NCBI RefSeq assembly: GCF_040096615.1
Contig: NZ_JBBMEJ010000001.1
Span: forward strand, 62,001 to 126,000
Reading direction: 5' to 3'
Origin: Blautia_A aquisgranensis
Lineage (GTDB): Bacteria; Bacillota; Clostridia; Lachnospirales; Lachnospiraceae
DNA length: 64,000 bases
Shown here: one piece after another, positions 35,706 through 44,676 of the stretch
How positions within the stretch are numbered: position 1 is the first letter of the stretch
Layout of the letters: each line of letters opens with the position of its first letter
The notes under the pieces: model-generated
Seen by the model: only the letters and a program-made list of their open reading frames with translations
What the model was told of the DNA's origin: nothing
Databases searched by the model: none
Position numbers and translations under genes: made by a program

Positions 35706-36530
35706 TCATCCTTTTACAGCACCTGTAGTCAGACCTTCTACAATTTGATTACTGAACAGGCAGTATACAATAATGGTAGGTGCAATTGCGATAATGATTG
35801 CTGCGAATATCTGTACATAGTTTGTGGCATATGGTCCTACGAAATATGTAAGTGTTACAGGCAGTGTTTTCTTTGCCGGATCTGAGACAAATACCATAGC
35901 CATCAGCAGCTCATTCCAGTTACCTACGAATGTCATAAGACCTGAAACAAAGAATCCTGTTCTGCAAAGGGGAAGTGCGATTCTGAAAAAGCATCCATAA
36001 ATTCCACATCCGTCAATGGCTGCTGCCTCAAATAATTCTCCAGGCATAGATTTGAAAAATCCTGTCAGAAGGAAAATAGTCATCGGAAGGGAAAACGTAA
36101 TATACGGGATCATCAGACCTACTCTTGAGTTAGTCAATCCCAGCCCTGCAAAACGTACGAACAGCGGAATCAGGATACAATGTACCGGAACCATCATTCC
36201 GATCAGGAAAAATGTGTGTGCTGCTTCTGATAATTTCCAACGCATTCTTGCAATGGCAAATGCTGCCATTGCTCCAAAAAACAGACTGACTACAAGTGTG
36301 ATCCCACAGACCAGTACTGAGTTTACAAGTGCAATTCCAAGCTTACCCATTGTCCATGCCTGCTGGTAATTTTCCCAGTGAAATACTTCCGGCAGGGCAA
36401 ATGGAGCTGCCATTACGCCTGCATTATCTTTTAATGAAACACTTAACATCCATAACAGCGGAGCCACATAAATCACAGCAAGTGCAATAATATCAGAATG
36501 TCCTGTGATTGGCTCCATAATTCTTGTCAT
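35706..36530 (-). CDS. Orphan carbohydrate ABC permease, MalG type
   Basis: A 274-residue membrane protein with IYVAPLLWMLSVSLKDNAGV at the N-terminus, the EAA-type loop FEAAAIDGCGIYG near residue 168, and the terminal VEGLTTGAVKG. It lacks its usual partners: no MalF-type permease, binding protein or ATPase is adjacent. The start region has no recognisable ribosome site and the first 15 residues look unusual for the family, so the 5' end and the upstream partners may have been deleted. It is followed by GH3 and a deacetylase in one transcript. Confidence 0.85.
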   Translation of the reverse strand: MTRIMEPITGHSDIIALAVIYVAPLLWMLSVSLKDNAGVMAAPFALPEVFHWENYQQAWTMGKLGIALVNSVLVCGITLVVSLFFGAMAAFAIARMRWKLSEAAHTFFLIGMMVPVHCILIPLFVRFAGLGLTNSRVGLMIPYITFSLPMTIFLLTGFFKSMPGELFEAAAIDGCGIYGCFFRIALPLCRTGFFVSGLMTFVGNWNELLMAMVFVSDPAKKTLPVTLTYFVGPYATNYVQIFAAIIIAIAPTIIVYCLFSNQIVEGLTTGAVKG

Positions 36531-36665
36531 GTTGCTATCAATTCTTGCTATTTATCTGCTACTATTTTCTTTAATATGTCAATTTTAATAGATTTTTATA
36601 TTCTTTTTTATGTATTTTGACATATGTTTTTATTATTTCAATTTTTCCAATGTTATATATTGCCA

Positions 36666-36693
36666 TTTACACATGTTTTTGATACATTATACA
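36666..36693 (+). promoter_or_regulatory. Candidate promoter of the AraC gene
   Basis: TTTACA, a 16-bp spacer and TATACA face the AraC regulator 62 bp before its ATG, inside a very AT-rich 225-bp divergent intergenic region. Confidence 0.4.
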
Positions 36694-36755
36694 CACAAAC
36701 ATTAAAAAGCAACATTTGCTATCAAAAGCAATAATTAGGTGTGAAAGGAGTCCAT

Positions 36756-37646
36756 ATGATCCATAATTTACAGGGAATTCATGAAACCGTTGATTACAAA
36801 GCAGATACCCAGATCTGTCTTTATTACAATGAGGAAGCCGAAAACTATCCGCCTCACTGGCATCCCTCATTCGAAGTGATCATGCCTATTATTAATGACT
36901 ACCGGGTTGTCTGCGGTCATAACGATTATCTTATCAAAGAAGGAGAAATTCTTGTTATATGTCCCTGTATACTTCACGAGCTCTTTGCTCCGGCTACAGG
37001 AGAAAGGATTATTTTTCAGCCCGGCCTGAACCACATCAAGCTAAAAGAGCTAGATCTGATCACACCACTCCTCAGTCCTGCCATTCTGGTCACCAAGGAA
37101 GAATATCCACAGGTCTATGAACACATCCACCGTCTTATGTTGGAAATCAAGGATGAATATATGAATTTTACCACCTATTCTGAAATTTCCATCATTGCAA
37201 AATTCCTGGAAATCTTTGTGGATATTGGCAGAAATCACAAAGCTTTTCATCAGCAGGACGGAGACCGTGATATTCACCGTCAGAAAGAATATATGGAGAA
37301 ATTTCTGTTTATCACCGACTATATCAGCAACCACTTTTCTGAAAACCTTACTCTGGAGGAGGTTGCCAGTCTGGCAGGGTTCAGCAAATATCACTTTGCC
37401 CGCCTTTTTAAACAATATACTAATTCCTCCTTCTACAAATTTCTGAACCAGAAAAGAATTGAATACGCAAAATCTCTTTTGCTGGATCCGGAGCTTGCTG
37501 TTACCGAAGTGGCAGTACAATCAGGCTTTTCCAGCCTGTCCGCCTTTTTACGGATGTTCAAACAATTAAACCTGTGCACTCCCACAGAATTCCGAAATAT
37601 GTATGATTCACAATTCAAAAAAACACCTGCTTCCAGGAAAAAGTAA
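36756..37646 (+). CDS. AraC-family regulator with cupin sensor
   Basis: A 296-residue regulator from the ATG at 36756, chosen because AAAGGAG lies 6-7 nt upstream. The N-terminal cupin (about 15-100) has HWHPSFEVIMPI and GEILVICPCILHELF. The C-terminal double helix-turn-helix (about 185-285) has LTLEEVASLAGFSKYHFARLF and FSSLSAFLRMFK. It is divergent from the permease-GH3 genes and likely activates them when a beta-glycoside is sensed. Confidence 0.92.
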   Translation: MIHNLQGIHETVDYKADTQICLYYNEEAENYPPHWHPSFEVIMPIINDYRVVCGHNDYLIKEGEILVICPCILHELFAPATGERIIFQPGLNHIKLKELDLITPLLSPAILVTKEEYPQVYEHIHRLMLEIKDEYMNFTTYSEISIIAKFLEIFVDIGRNHKAFHQQDGDRDIHRQKEYMEKFLFITDYISNHFSENLTLEEVASLAGFSKYHFARLFKQYTNSSFYKFLNQKRIEYAKSLLLDPELAVTEVAVQSGFSSLSAFLRMFKQLNLCTPTEFRNMYDSQFKKTPASRKK

Positions 37647-37689
37647 TCCCGGAAGCAGGTGTCTGTATTTGCTGCTTTGCAGCAAATAC
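37623..37689. terminator. Two consecutive hairpins between convergent genes
   Basis: ACACCTGCTTCC pairs with GGAAGCAGGTGT (37623-37662, spanning the AraC stop), then GTATTTGCTGC pairs with GCAGCAAATAC around TTT (37665-37689). Both are perfect. They separate AraC from the convergent ADP-ribosylglycohydrolase, so a bidirectional terminator is likely even though no long T-tract is present. Confidence 0.65.
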
Positions 37690-37759
37690 ACCCCAGAAAC
37701 AACAGCATCCCGTTTTCATCCTGCTGAACATAATACTGTTCTATTGCTTCTTCAATCAT

Positions 37760-38608
37760 TTAATTTGCCTGTGTCCCATTCTTCTCATCCGAATCAGCAT
37801 TTTTATCTCTGCCAAGTATATGATCAAACTCATCAAGAATATCCGTCATCAAGCCTTCATCAATCCGACTTCTACACTCTGCAATCAATACATCAGAAAT
37901 TCCATAAAATGCTTCTGCAATACTGCCTGTAATAGCACCAAGCGTGTCAGTATCTCCACCAAGTGATACTGCATTCCGTATGGCATCCTCAAAATCTTTG
38001 GATTCCAGAAATGCAATAATTGCCTCCGGTACTGTTCTCTGACAAGTCTCGTCCATATGATATCCCGGTCTGATCTCATCAAGTGTTCTATCAAGATTGT
38101 AATGAAACTCCCTCTCGATGTATTCTTTAATTTCTTCTTTTGAAGATTCATTCCTAGCCATGTATATTGCACTGGCTGTTGCCTCTGCACCCTTAATGCC
38201 TTCCGGATGATTATGTGTCACATTTGCTGTCGCTCTTGCCACCTCTCTCGTTCTTTCCAGCGAATCATAAAGCCATCCCACCGCTGACACTCTCATGGCG
38301 GATCCATTCCCATAACTTCCGTATGGCTTAGGATTTCTTTCTCTAAGCCAATACCTGAATCTTCCACCATAACCTGCATATGGATATCTTTTTCCCCAAT
38401 CCTGCATATTAGTTACTACTGCCTCTTCAATTTCCTTTACTGTAGCTTCCGGTCCAACTGCAAGAAGAGCTTCTCCAACCGCTATTGTCATAACAGAATC
38501 ATCTGTAAAGTCACAGCCTTTAGTAAACAGATCAAATTCCTTTGTTTTATCTCCTCTATCAAATTCAAATGGACTTCCTATAATATCTCCTAAAATTGCT
38601 CCGTACAT
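37760..38608 (-). CDS. ADP-ribosylglycohydrolase family protein (DraG-like)
   Basis: 282 residues from the ATG at 38608 (GGAGG upstream). It contains the family's metal-binding motifs: GAILGDIIGSPFE at the N-terminus, FTDDSVMTIAVGEAL, and SLGGDTDTLGAITGSIAEAF in the last third. It removes ADP-ribose from proteins or small molecules. The gene lies 200 bp from a macro-domain gene on the same strand, and a sirtuin operon follows 5 kb away, giving this region a strong NAD/ADP-ribose theme. The substrate is unknown. Confidence 0.92.
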   Translation of the reverse strand: MYGAILGDIIGSPFEFDRGDKTKEFDLFTKGCDFTDDSVMTIAVGEALLAVGPEATVKEIEEAVVTNMQDWGKRYPYAGYGGRFRYWLRERNPKPYGSYGNGSAMRVSAVGWLYDSLERTREVARATANVTHNHPEGIKGAEATASAIYMARNESSKEEIKEYIEREFHYNLDRTLDEIRPGYHMDETCQRTVPEAIIAFLESKDFEDAIRNAVSLGGDTDTLGAITGSIAEAFYGISDVLIAECRSRIDEGLMTDILDEFDHILGRDKNADSDEKNGTQAN

Positions 38609-38811
38609 ATATGCCTCCAATCTCCGGATTGCTCCGGCAGCTCTTTTTCTTTGTTACAATATGAGTATAGTTGAGCGGCATCTTTATATGGTCGCTGTCC
38701 GGGCGACACTTTTTAGGACAAAACATACGCCGATACTATAAGTACCAACGTAACATATGACAATCTATCACAAAAAGCTGTATGCATCATACTTCCATAT
38801 ACATCTTGCTC

Positions 38812-39879
38812 CTATACTCCAAGAATTTCATTCGTATACTTAAACAAAGTTACATTCAACTGCATCATATCATACTGCTTATCTATTATTGCCTTCTGTA
38901 CAATCAGATCCACCTTACTGCTTGGGCTGAACGCCCAGTCCGCTCTGGCAAGTAAGTCTTTTGACTGTTCCAAATCAAGATGCAGTGCAATACAGAGTGC
39001 CATTACCGTCTTTTTCTTTGGATGATAGTTCTGGTCACACTGAATCTTTGAAAAATGTTTCCTATCAAGATTTGCCCGTTTCCACACATCCTTATTATCA
39101 AGATGTGCTTCATCAATCAGCTGAAATAATTTGTCATGAAACGAAACTCCAATATTCGCAAGCTGGTCTTCCAATGATATATTTTCTAACGACATGAGCA
39201 ATTCTGTCATGCCAGTATCTGTCATTTCCTCAAATGGATAGTTGTCTTCTTCTCTCTGAAGCATTTCTTCATTGAAATCTTCTTCTGCCAATTCTTTTAT
39301 ACGAGTACTTCTTCTGCTCCTTATCGGATACTCTTTTCTATGGATTTCTCTGACATAATTAGCATCTATATAAGAATCAATATCCCCAACAATCTGACCG
39401 GACAGCTGAAAAGATCTTTTATCAAACACTACCAGTATGATTTCCATTTCATTTTCTGTAAGAAACTGGCTGAATACTGACACAGCGATCTGTAATGCCT
39501 TGTCCTTGGGGAATCCATATACTCCTGTCGAAATCAGTGGAAATGCTATACTCTCACACTCAAGCTCCCATGCTTTCTGTAATGATTTTCGATAACAATT
39601 CTCAAGGATTTCAAATTCATAATGCTTTCCATCTGTCCATACCGGTCCTACTGCATGAATAATATATTTTGCCTTTAGATTGTATGCACCGGTAACAGCA
39701 ATATCACCTCTTGCAATCTTGCCGATGCCTGCTCTTTCGGCAAGAAGCTGTTCTTTTCCTGCCGCCTCATATATGGCTAAATCTGTACCGCTTGCACATA
39801 TCGGATTCGGATTTGCAGTATTTACAATCACATCTGCTTTCACTTTTGTTATATCGTTGCGAACTATCTTAAATGGCAT
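38812..39879 (-). CDS. Macro-domain (Appr-1-p processing) protein with C-terminal HTH-like domain
   Basis: 355 residues from the ATG at 39879 (AAGGAG upstream; the open frame extends 18 codons further). The macro domain (about 1-165) has DITKVKADVIVNTANPNP, the ADP-ribose loop SGTDLAIYEAAG, and PLISTGVYGFPKDKAL. After a charged linker, residues about 240-340 look like an XRE-type helix-turn-helix (DVWKRANLDRKHFSKI, KKKTVMALCIALHLD). It would bind or hydrolyse ADP-ribose and perhaps nucleic acid. Its start overlaps the end of the upstream 208-residue gene, so the two are coupled. Confidence 0.88.
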   Translation of the reverse strand: MPFKIVRNDITKVKADVIVNTANPNPICASGTDLAIYEAAGKEQLLAERAGIGKIARGDIAVTGAYNLKAKYIIHAVGPVWTDGKHYEFEILENCYRKSLQKAWELECESIAFPLISTGVYGFPKDKALQIAVSVFSQFLTENEMEIILVVFDKRSFQLSGQIVGDIDSYIDANYVREIHRKEYPIRSRRSTRIKELAEEDFNEEMLQREEDNYPFEEMTDTGMTELLMSLENISLEDQLANIGVSFHDKLFQLIDEAHLDNKDVWKRANLDRKHFSKIQCDQNYHPKKKTVMALCIALHLDLEQSKDLLARADWAFSPSSKVDLIVQKAIIDKQYDMMQLNVTLFKYTNEILGV

Positions 39880-40495
39880 CGTACATCTCCTTATACTGAT
39901 ATCTGTTCTGGTTTTCTTCCCTGTACTTTTCATTTCTTATTTTATCGACTGCATTTTGTTTTTCTATCTTTGCTTCCATTGCAGCATAACCATTTTGCTT
40001 AAATTTTTCTATCAGCTCGTCCCCATAACAATCACGAAATTCTTCTCTACATTTCTTTAATGCATCCAGTTGTGTAGATAAAAACTTATCAAAGAAGCTT
40101 TCCGGAATATGCAACCTGCTTGAAAATTGTCTTTTTCTCTTTGGTATCGTTCTTTGAGTGCTGGCATATCCCAACACCCCTATAGACACATCTAACACCC
40201 CTGCTAATTCTACTGAATTTAATTCATATACTTTTTCAATCGCATCATAAATATTTATTTCTACACCGACTCCCTGTTCATCCTGTTGTAAAAGATCCAG
40301 TAATTTTTCATAACTTATTTTACATCGATCATAAGGTTCCTTAATATACCAAGGTGCTTTTTTCGTGATCTCGGTATAATACTCCAAAGAAGCTTCCCAG
40401 TCATCGCACTCTTCGCCTTCCTTGCATGTGGTATACATGCCACACATACCATTGGAGTCAAATCCACAAGTTTTGCAAGTTTTGTCAACCCTCAT
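39869..40495 (-). CDS. Cys-rich hypothetical protein coupled to the macro-domain gene
   Basis: 208 residues from the ATG at 40495 (GAGGGGA site). A short N-terminal Cys cluster (CKTCGFDSNGMCGMYTTC then ECDDW) suggests a zinc knuckle. A central segment looks helix-turn-helix-like (YELNSVELAGVLDVSIGVLG). The C-terminal 70 residues are helical and charged. The stop overlaps the macro-domain start by 11 bp. I do not recognise a named family; a regulator or antitoxin-like partner of the macro protein is a reasonable inference. Confidence 0.7.
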   Translation of the reverse strand: MRVDKTCKTCGFDSNGMCGMYTTCKEGEECDDWEASLEYYTEITKKAPWYIKEPYDRCKISYEKLLDLLQQDEQGVGVEINIYDAIEKVYELNSVELAGVLDVSIGVLGYASTQRTIPKRKRQFSSRLHIPESFFDKFLSTQLDALKKCREEFRDCYGDELIEKFKQNGYAAMEAKIEKQNAVDKIRNEKYREENQNRYQYKEMYDAI

Positions 40496-41000
40496 ACTGA
40501 TCCCCTCTCGATCCATCAATACTTTTCTGCATAGATAAATTTTTTCATCGAATTCTTTCCTTGTAATTATACACTTTTTCTGATGATATTACTATCTGCA
40601 TGGATATTTGAACTTACTATTGAACTCTTCTTACTGAAAACTATAGATACTCAATTTGAATATAGGTTTTCGACAATTACATTGTATTTCAACCCGAATA
40701 TTCTTATTGTCCTTCAGTGTGTTTGTAAATGAATTTTATTATATATTTATAAAATTTTATACTAAAAGTTTCAAAATAGTGATACTATATTTATATTTAG
40801 ATTAAAAAATCAACAACATACACAACGTCACCTTTTTTCTTTCCAAATACGCTCTTTGGGGCTCAATTACTCAATTCTTACTGTAACTACTTTTCTAGTA
40901 ATATTATGTTTTTTCATAATAATCTCTATACAAATCCTATAAATGCTCAAAAAACTATTGAAAAAAACGTAAAACGTGCTATAATTTTGTTATAGACTCT
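40496..41000. other. AT-rich intergenic region between divergent units
   Basis: About 500 bp of very AT-rich sequence separates the macro-domain operon (leftward) from the toxin remnant (rightward). I see no gene, strong hairpin or repeat. It probably holds the start of the macro operon on one side and the eroded upstream part of the toxin gene on the other. Confidence 0.5.
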
Positions 41001-41554
41001 ATGATTGGAGAAAAACCTAAAGTTCTCACTGTTCATTTCACACTACGTCATGGATTAAATATAAAACAAATAACAACTAATACAAATTTAGGAACTGTAA
41101 CTTTCAAAAGTAGCGAAATAAGAAGGGGACAAGTTAAATATGTCACTACCGCTGCTAATACAATGTTTTGGAAATTAAATACTTCCTTTAACGCGGTTAT
41201 GGCTGATGGCACTTCTAATCCTGGTGCAAACGGACAAATAACTCCTATTTTAACAAATAAAAAAGGATAAATCTTCCCTCAGTATGTTGATCCGTATCTA
41301 AAAAAGATGCTGAATCTACAATTAGCACCACCTGGAAAAAGCTTGCGAAATCTCCTACATAGAATAGACGATCAAAGTATATAAAACAATACGAAGAAAA
41401 AAATGGAAAACAGCCTTATTCCTTTTGGTCAAGTGTTCAAATTCATCATATACGCCCAAGACAATATGGCGGTGCTTTAAATGGTTTTAATAATTTAATG
41501 CCTGTCAAAACCGAAAGCCATAGAGCAATAACTTCTTGGTTTAGAAATTATTAA
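41001..41554 (+). pseudogene. C-terminal remnant of an HNH polymorphic toxin
   Basis: An open stretch of 89 codons (from 41001) reaches TAA at 41268. The same frame continues as IFPQYVDPYLKKMLNLQLA to a second stop at 41382. A different frame then carries the C-terminus: YSFWSSVQIHHIRPRQYGG, ALNGFNNLMPVKTESHRAI and SWFRNY before a stop at 41554. The HH...N...H pattern is the HNH nuclease fold of toxin tips. At least one nonsense change and one frameshift destroy it. A GGAG after the stop serves the next gene, an intact immunity protein. The N-terminal delivery part is absent. Confidence 0.75.
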
Positions 41555-41566
41555 GGAGAGTACATA

Positions 41567-42109
41567 ATGGAAGATGTAAATGCAATACACAGAATTTTCA
41601 AAAATTTAAAATATGAGATGGATAATAATGGTTGGGTCTATCAATGGCATTTAGGTGATGAGCCTATAAAAGTAACTCATAAATTTTACCCACCTGTATC
41701 CTCTGAAGAATTTCAGTTATTTGAAAAATACTTCCCCAACATGAAACTTCCCGCTTCTTATAAAGCCTTTTTATCTTGTTCAAATGGAATGGAGCTTTTT
41801 TGCGGAGAAGAGGGTAGTTCTCTGGTCAGTTGTACCATTTACTCTTTAAAAGAAGCTCTTAATCAAAAAGAATTTTGGAATAATACACCCATTTTATCTG
41901 ATCCAGAATTCACATATCATCTCCCCATTCTTTGTCTGCAAGATATAGGTGATATAACCATGGATTTGCAAGCTGTATCAGAAGGTAGAGAAGATTATTT
42001 ATGTTATCCTGCTCCTGACACCGATCGTTTTAACCTTCCTTTTAATGAATGGCTGGAGCGATATATTGTATGCCAGGGACATGAATTTTGGTTTTTCTTA
42101 AATCCGTAA
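41567..42109 (+). CDS. SMI1/KNR4-family immunity protein
   Basis: A 180-residue acidic cytoplasmic protein with the SMI1/KNR4 (SUKH) fold features: PPVSSEEFQLFEKYFPN, LPASYKAFLSCSNGMELF, and a late WLERYIVCQG. This superfamily neutralises nuclease toxins of polymorphic systems. It starts 12 bp after the stop of the decayed HNH toxin tail, with AAGGAGAG as ribosome site. It is intact while the toxin is broken, as expected for a retained protective gene. It ends at a strong terminator. Confidence 0.85.
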   Translation: MEDVNAIHRIFKNLKYEMDNNGWVYQWHLGDEPIKVTHKFYPPVSSEEFQLFEKYFPNMKLPASYKAFLSCSNGMELFCGEEGSSLVSCTIYSLKEALNQKEFWNNTPILSDPEFTYHLPILCLQDIGDITMDLQAVSEGREDYLCYPAPDTDRFNLPFNEWLERYIVCQGHEFWFFLNP

Positions 42110-42160
42110 CTACCAAAATACTTTCTCTCTATTTTTTATAGAAAAAAATATATGCTTATG

Positions 42161-42197
42161 AAAAACACTCTGACTACTAATAAGTTGGAGTGTTTTT
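42161..42197 (+). terminator. Intrinsic terminator after the immunity gene
   Basis: AAAAACACTC and GAGTGTTTTT form a 10-bp stem with a 17-nt loop ending in a T-run, 50 bp after the stop. The following 220 bp to 42417 contain no recognisable gene. Confidence 0.8.
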
Positions 42198-42417
42198 ATA
42201 ATTCATATTATATTTATAGATTTACTCTCAGTGCTACACATTCCGGGGGTGAGGCCGTCCCCAAAGTGTGTTTTGATATCCAAACGCTATGCTTGCCGGG
42301 TACTTCCGAACACTTTTTAAGGAAACCATACCATCCATCCAACCATTTTATATTAATTCTCATCCATATTATCTTTCTTCTCCTTATCTCCTAATTCTCA
42401 TCCGATTCGCAATAACA

Positions 42418-42880
42418 TTAGTTGCATTTTGTTTCATCGCTTTCAATATCTTTAAGTGTAATACCGTCTGCATTTTTCCAGTTTGTCAACCCGTTAGCGC
42501 TCTTACCTACCACAAACATTGCTGCTCCTGATGGACTTGAAAACAAAACATCCTCCTGTAGAATGCCCTCTACAATATTAGCTTTATTCCTCTTTTCTTT
42601 AATACCTGCTGAGATTGTCTCATCATCCTCTGGAGCAATATGACTCCAAGTGTTCTTTTACATTTTCTGCTTCTCCGATATATACTGAATCTGTTCCATC
42701 ATCTTCTTTGCAAAAGAGGAAATATACTCCTGCTTGAGTAATATCCTCTCTATAGCACGAAGATAATTCAATTCTTGGTATCTTAATTGCTTTTCCATTC
42801 CAATTTGACAACTCCGCTATAGTCAAGCTATCGGCTGTTCCATTGACCAAAAACAGCTCTATAGTCTTTCCATACGCCAT
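42418..42880 (-). pseudogene. GIY-YIG nuclease/DUF4357 protein with internal deletion
   Basis: From the ATG at 42880 (GGGGAGG site) about 77 codons read as the N-terminus of a family of GIY-YIG proteins, ending in GVYFLFCKEDDGTDSVYIGEAENVKE. The frame then stops at 42623. In another frame, from about 42660 to the TAA at 42418, the C-terminal DUF4357 domain is preserved: WSHIAPEDDETISAG, LFSSPSGAAMFVVGKSANGL and TNWKNADGITLKDIE. The middle of the protein (about 150 codons, estimated from relatives) is missing. Confidence 0.75.
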
Positions 42881-42916
42881 TGCTATTCCTCCCCTGTTCT
42901 ATCCTTGGTTTAACAC

Positions 42917-43036
42917 CTACTCAGCATACTTTTCAATCCAATTTTCGCCATCATATTCATCAATTTGTTTTACTAATCTCGTAAGATAATCTTGCAACCT
43001 ACTATCCTCTTCACTGGCATGACAGTTATCTGATAC
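42917..43036 (-). pseudogene. C-terminal fragment of an unidentified protein
   Basis: Ending at TAG 42917-42919, the minus strand reads HASEEDSRLQDYLTRLVKQ then IDEYDGENWIEKYAE. It looks like a genuine charged helical C-terminus, in the same direction as and 37 bp upstream of the GIY-YIG remnant. No start or upstream coding part remains. I do not recognise the parent. Confidence 0.4.
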
Positions 43037-43139
43037 TTATAATGAATTACAACTGTTCTCAGTATAGCATATATTGCTTTATTAAGTATCCATAATTTGC
43101 CTTATGAGAAGATTTGAAAGAACGAACCAGTATGTATTG

Positions 43140-43370
43140 CGGATGAAGTACCATTTGAGATTCCAGAGAGTTGGGAATGGATAAGGTTAGGAAGACATCG
43201 AGCACTTATACCAGTTCCTCCGGAAGCAGAACAAAAGCATATCGTAAAAAAATCAAAGAAGTTTTGCCTTATGTTGATATATCTGCGCCAGGAAAATTAT
43301 CTCTGCTGAATATAACAAGATGCTCACACATAATCTACATAATTTTTCAGAACTTGAAGACCGCATAGTC
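43140..43370 (+). pseudogene. Type I restriction-modification specificity subunit (HsdS) remnant
   Basis: The plus strand reads IADEVPFEIPESWEWIRLG, the standard opening of a target-recognition domain. It jumps without its body to LIPVPPEAEQKHIVKK, the standard closing segment of such a domain. A run of seven A residues near 43246 then shifts the frame to IKEVLPYVD. More than 100 residues are missing between the two segments. No hsdM or hsdR is visible. This is a decayed fragment. Confidence 0.72.
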
Positions 43371-43490
43371 TTGTTACATATGCAGCAAAAAGAGGTAAAT
43401 ACCACTGTTGTTTCTCTCGAATCTCAGATACGTCATCTTCAAGAAATGCTAAAATATGCCGAACAATATCAGAAAAATAAAATTTTTCCA
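43320..43490 (+). pseudogene. Coiled-coil fragment, possibly a relaxase tail
   Basis: An open stretch reads LTHNLHNFSELEDRIVLLH, then QQKEVNTTVVSLESQIRHLQ and EMLKYAEQYQKNK. It is a helical coiled coil resembling the C-terminal region of relaxases from integrative conjugative elements. It is cut off where it meets the 3' end of the sirtuin operon. The assignment is from memory of that family and is tentative. Confidence 0.35.
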
Positions 43491-43496
43491 ACATTA

Positions 43497-44345
43497 TCAC
43501 TCCCTATAAGCTCTCTCTATTTGAGGTAATATCTGCGACAAATCACCATCTACCCCTATTGCCTTATCTGCAATCTGTGTTGGAATATAAATCTCACCTT
43601 TGTTAAAAGTTATATAAAAAACATTTGGTTCTTTTGCTGCAATTTTCATAAACGGAGCTTTTATCATCTGATTTCTGGCACCGATTCCAAATTCCAAAAT
43701 CAGCAGTTTTTTCCCTTGAAAACGCGCCATAAATTTCTGATAATTCTGATAACTCATCTGTGTCTCTGAACCCTTGATAAAGTTCTGATTTACTGGCACA
43801 TGAATCTTCATAACACCACCACATTTTGGACATTTCGGCAAATATTCTGACGGAATTTCCATTCCATGCTCATGTTCCCTCATAGTTAATACTACTTCTC
43901 GATTGGAGTAAATCTGCTTGTGACAACCGTTCGCACACTGCATATCTTTCATGTTGCCCTCTAATTCCCAAATATGCTGACGTTCAAACCCTGCCATTGC
44001 AAAATGATCATCTGTATTAGAAGTCACCACAAAATATGGTTTATCTTTTACAAGTGTATATAGTATCTGCATGAGCGTGCTTGACTGTGTATGATACATA
44101 TAATAATATGCCATACGGCTATAATAGCTCCACATTTCATTTTCTGATTCAAATCTGCTGAAACTTCCCTGAATCAAACTTCTAAAACCATATTTTTTCT
44201 GAAAGTCAGAAAAATAGCTCTGAAATCTCTCATCGTTTGCAAAAATATTATATCCTTCCGCTATGGATAATCCATTACTTGCACCAATCAGAATTCCATC
44301 TGCGTCTTTTATTTTTTCAGCAATTTGTTTATATTTTTCTTCCAT
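43497..44345 (-). CDS. Class-M-like sirtuin, divergent paralogue (third in operon)
   Basis: About 282 residues from the ATG at 44345 (GAGG site; in-frame ATGs exist at 44357 and further up). Sirtuin features: IGASNGLSIAEGYN (NAD loop), VVTSNTDDHF (Asn and Asp of the catalytic core), and a zinc site CANGC with CPKCGG. At the place where normal sirtuins have the catalytic His and its two paralogues have Gln-Gly-Asp, this protein has Leu-Glu-Gly-Asn, so it may not be catalytic or may have changed chemistry. It is last in the operon, following the TIGR04076-type gene. Confidence 0.8.
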   Translation of the reverse strand: MEEKYKQIAEKIKDADGILIGASNGLSIAEGYNIFANDERFQSYFSDFQKKYGFRSLIQGSFSRFESENEMWSYYSRMAYYYMYHTQSSTLMQILYTLVKDKPYFVVTSNTDDHFAMAGFERQHIWELEGNMKDMQCANGCHKQIYSNREVVLTMREHEHGMEIPSEYLPKCPKCGGVMKIHVPVNQNFIKGSETQMSYQNYQKFMARFQGKKLLILEFGIGARNQMIKAPFMKIAAKEPNVFYITFNKGEIYIPTQIADKAIGVDGDLSQILPQIERAYRE

Positions 44346-44349
44346 TATT

Positions 44350-44676
44350 TCATTCATCCTCATCTGCATGAATCGCCTCAATCAGCATAATAACCGGTCT
44401 TAATCCATCTACACAGGAAAAAACACCTTTGTCATCATCTACCATCCATGTACCTCTCGGCTGGAGAAGTTCTCCTTCTGATAGCATTTTTACCATCTCT
44501 TTAATTGGTTTCCAGGCATACTCACATAATCCTTCCGGTTTATGTTCACCGTCACTGACAAAAACCTGTCCTGTTTTATGAAATGGACAAGCTTCAAACC
44601 CTGAAACTGCATATTGCTCTGCAAGCTTTTGATCCATTTCTGATTTTAAAATCGTTATTCTTACATCTCGCTTCAT
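44350..44676 (-). CDS. TIGR04076-type small protein inside the sirtuin operon
   Basis: A 108-residue protein (RDVRITILKSEMDQKLAEQY at the start) with a Cys/His motif ACPFHKTGQVF, a central LCEYAWKPIKEMVKML and the tail DGLRPVIMLIEAIH. It matches my recollection of the TIGR04076 family, whose function is unknown. Its ATG overlaps the stop of the second sirtuin (ATGA), and its stop abuts the third, so all are translationally coupled. Confidence 0.75.
   Translation of the reverse strand: MKRDVRITILKSEMDQKLAEQYAVSGFEACPFHKTGQVFVSDGEHKPEGLCEYAWKPIKEMVKMLSEGELLQPRGTWMVDDDKGVFSCVDGLRPVIMLIEAIHADEDE

Noticed and set aside
38692..38708. GTCGC/GCGAC hairpin followed by CTTTTT on the plus strand
   Set aside because: The stem is only 5 bp and no plus-strand gene ends there.
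42198..42417. Possible CRISPR-like or repeated units in the region after the immunity gene
   Set aside because: No regularly spaced direct repeats are present.
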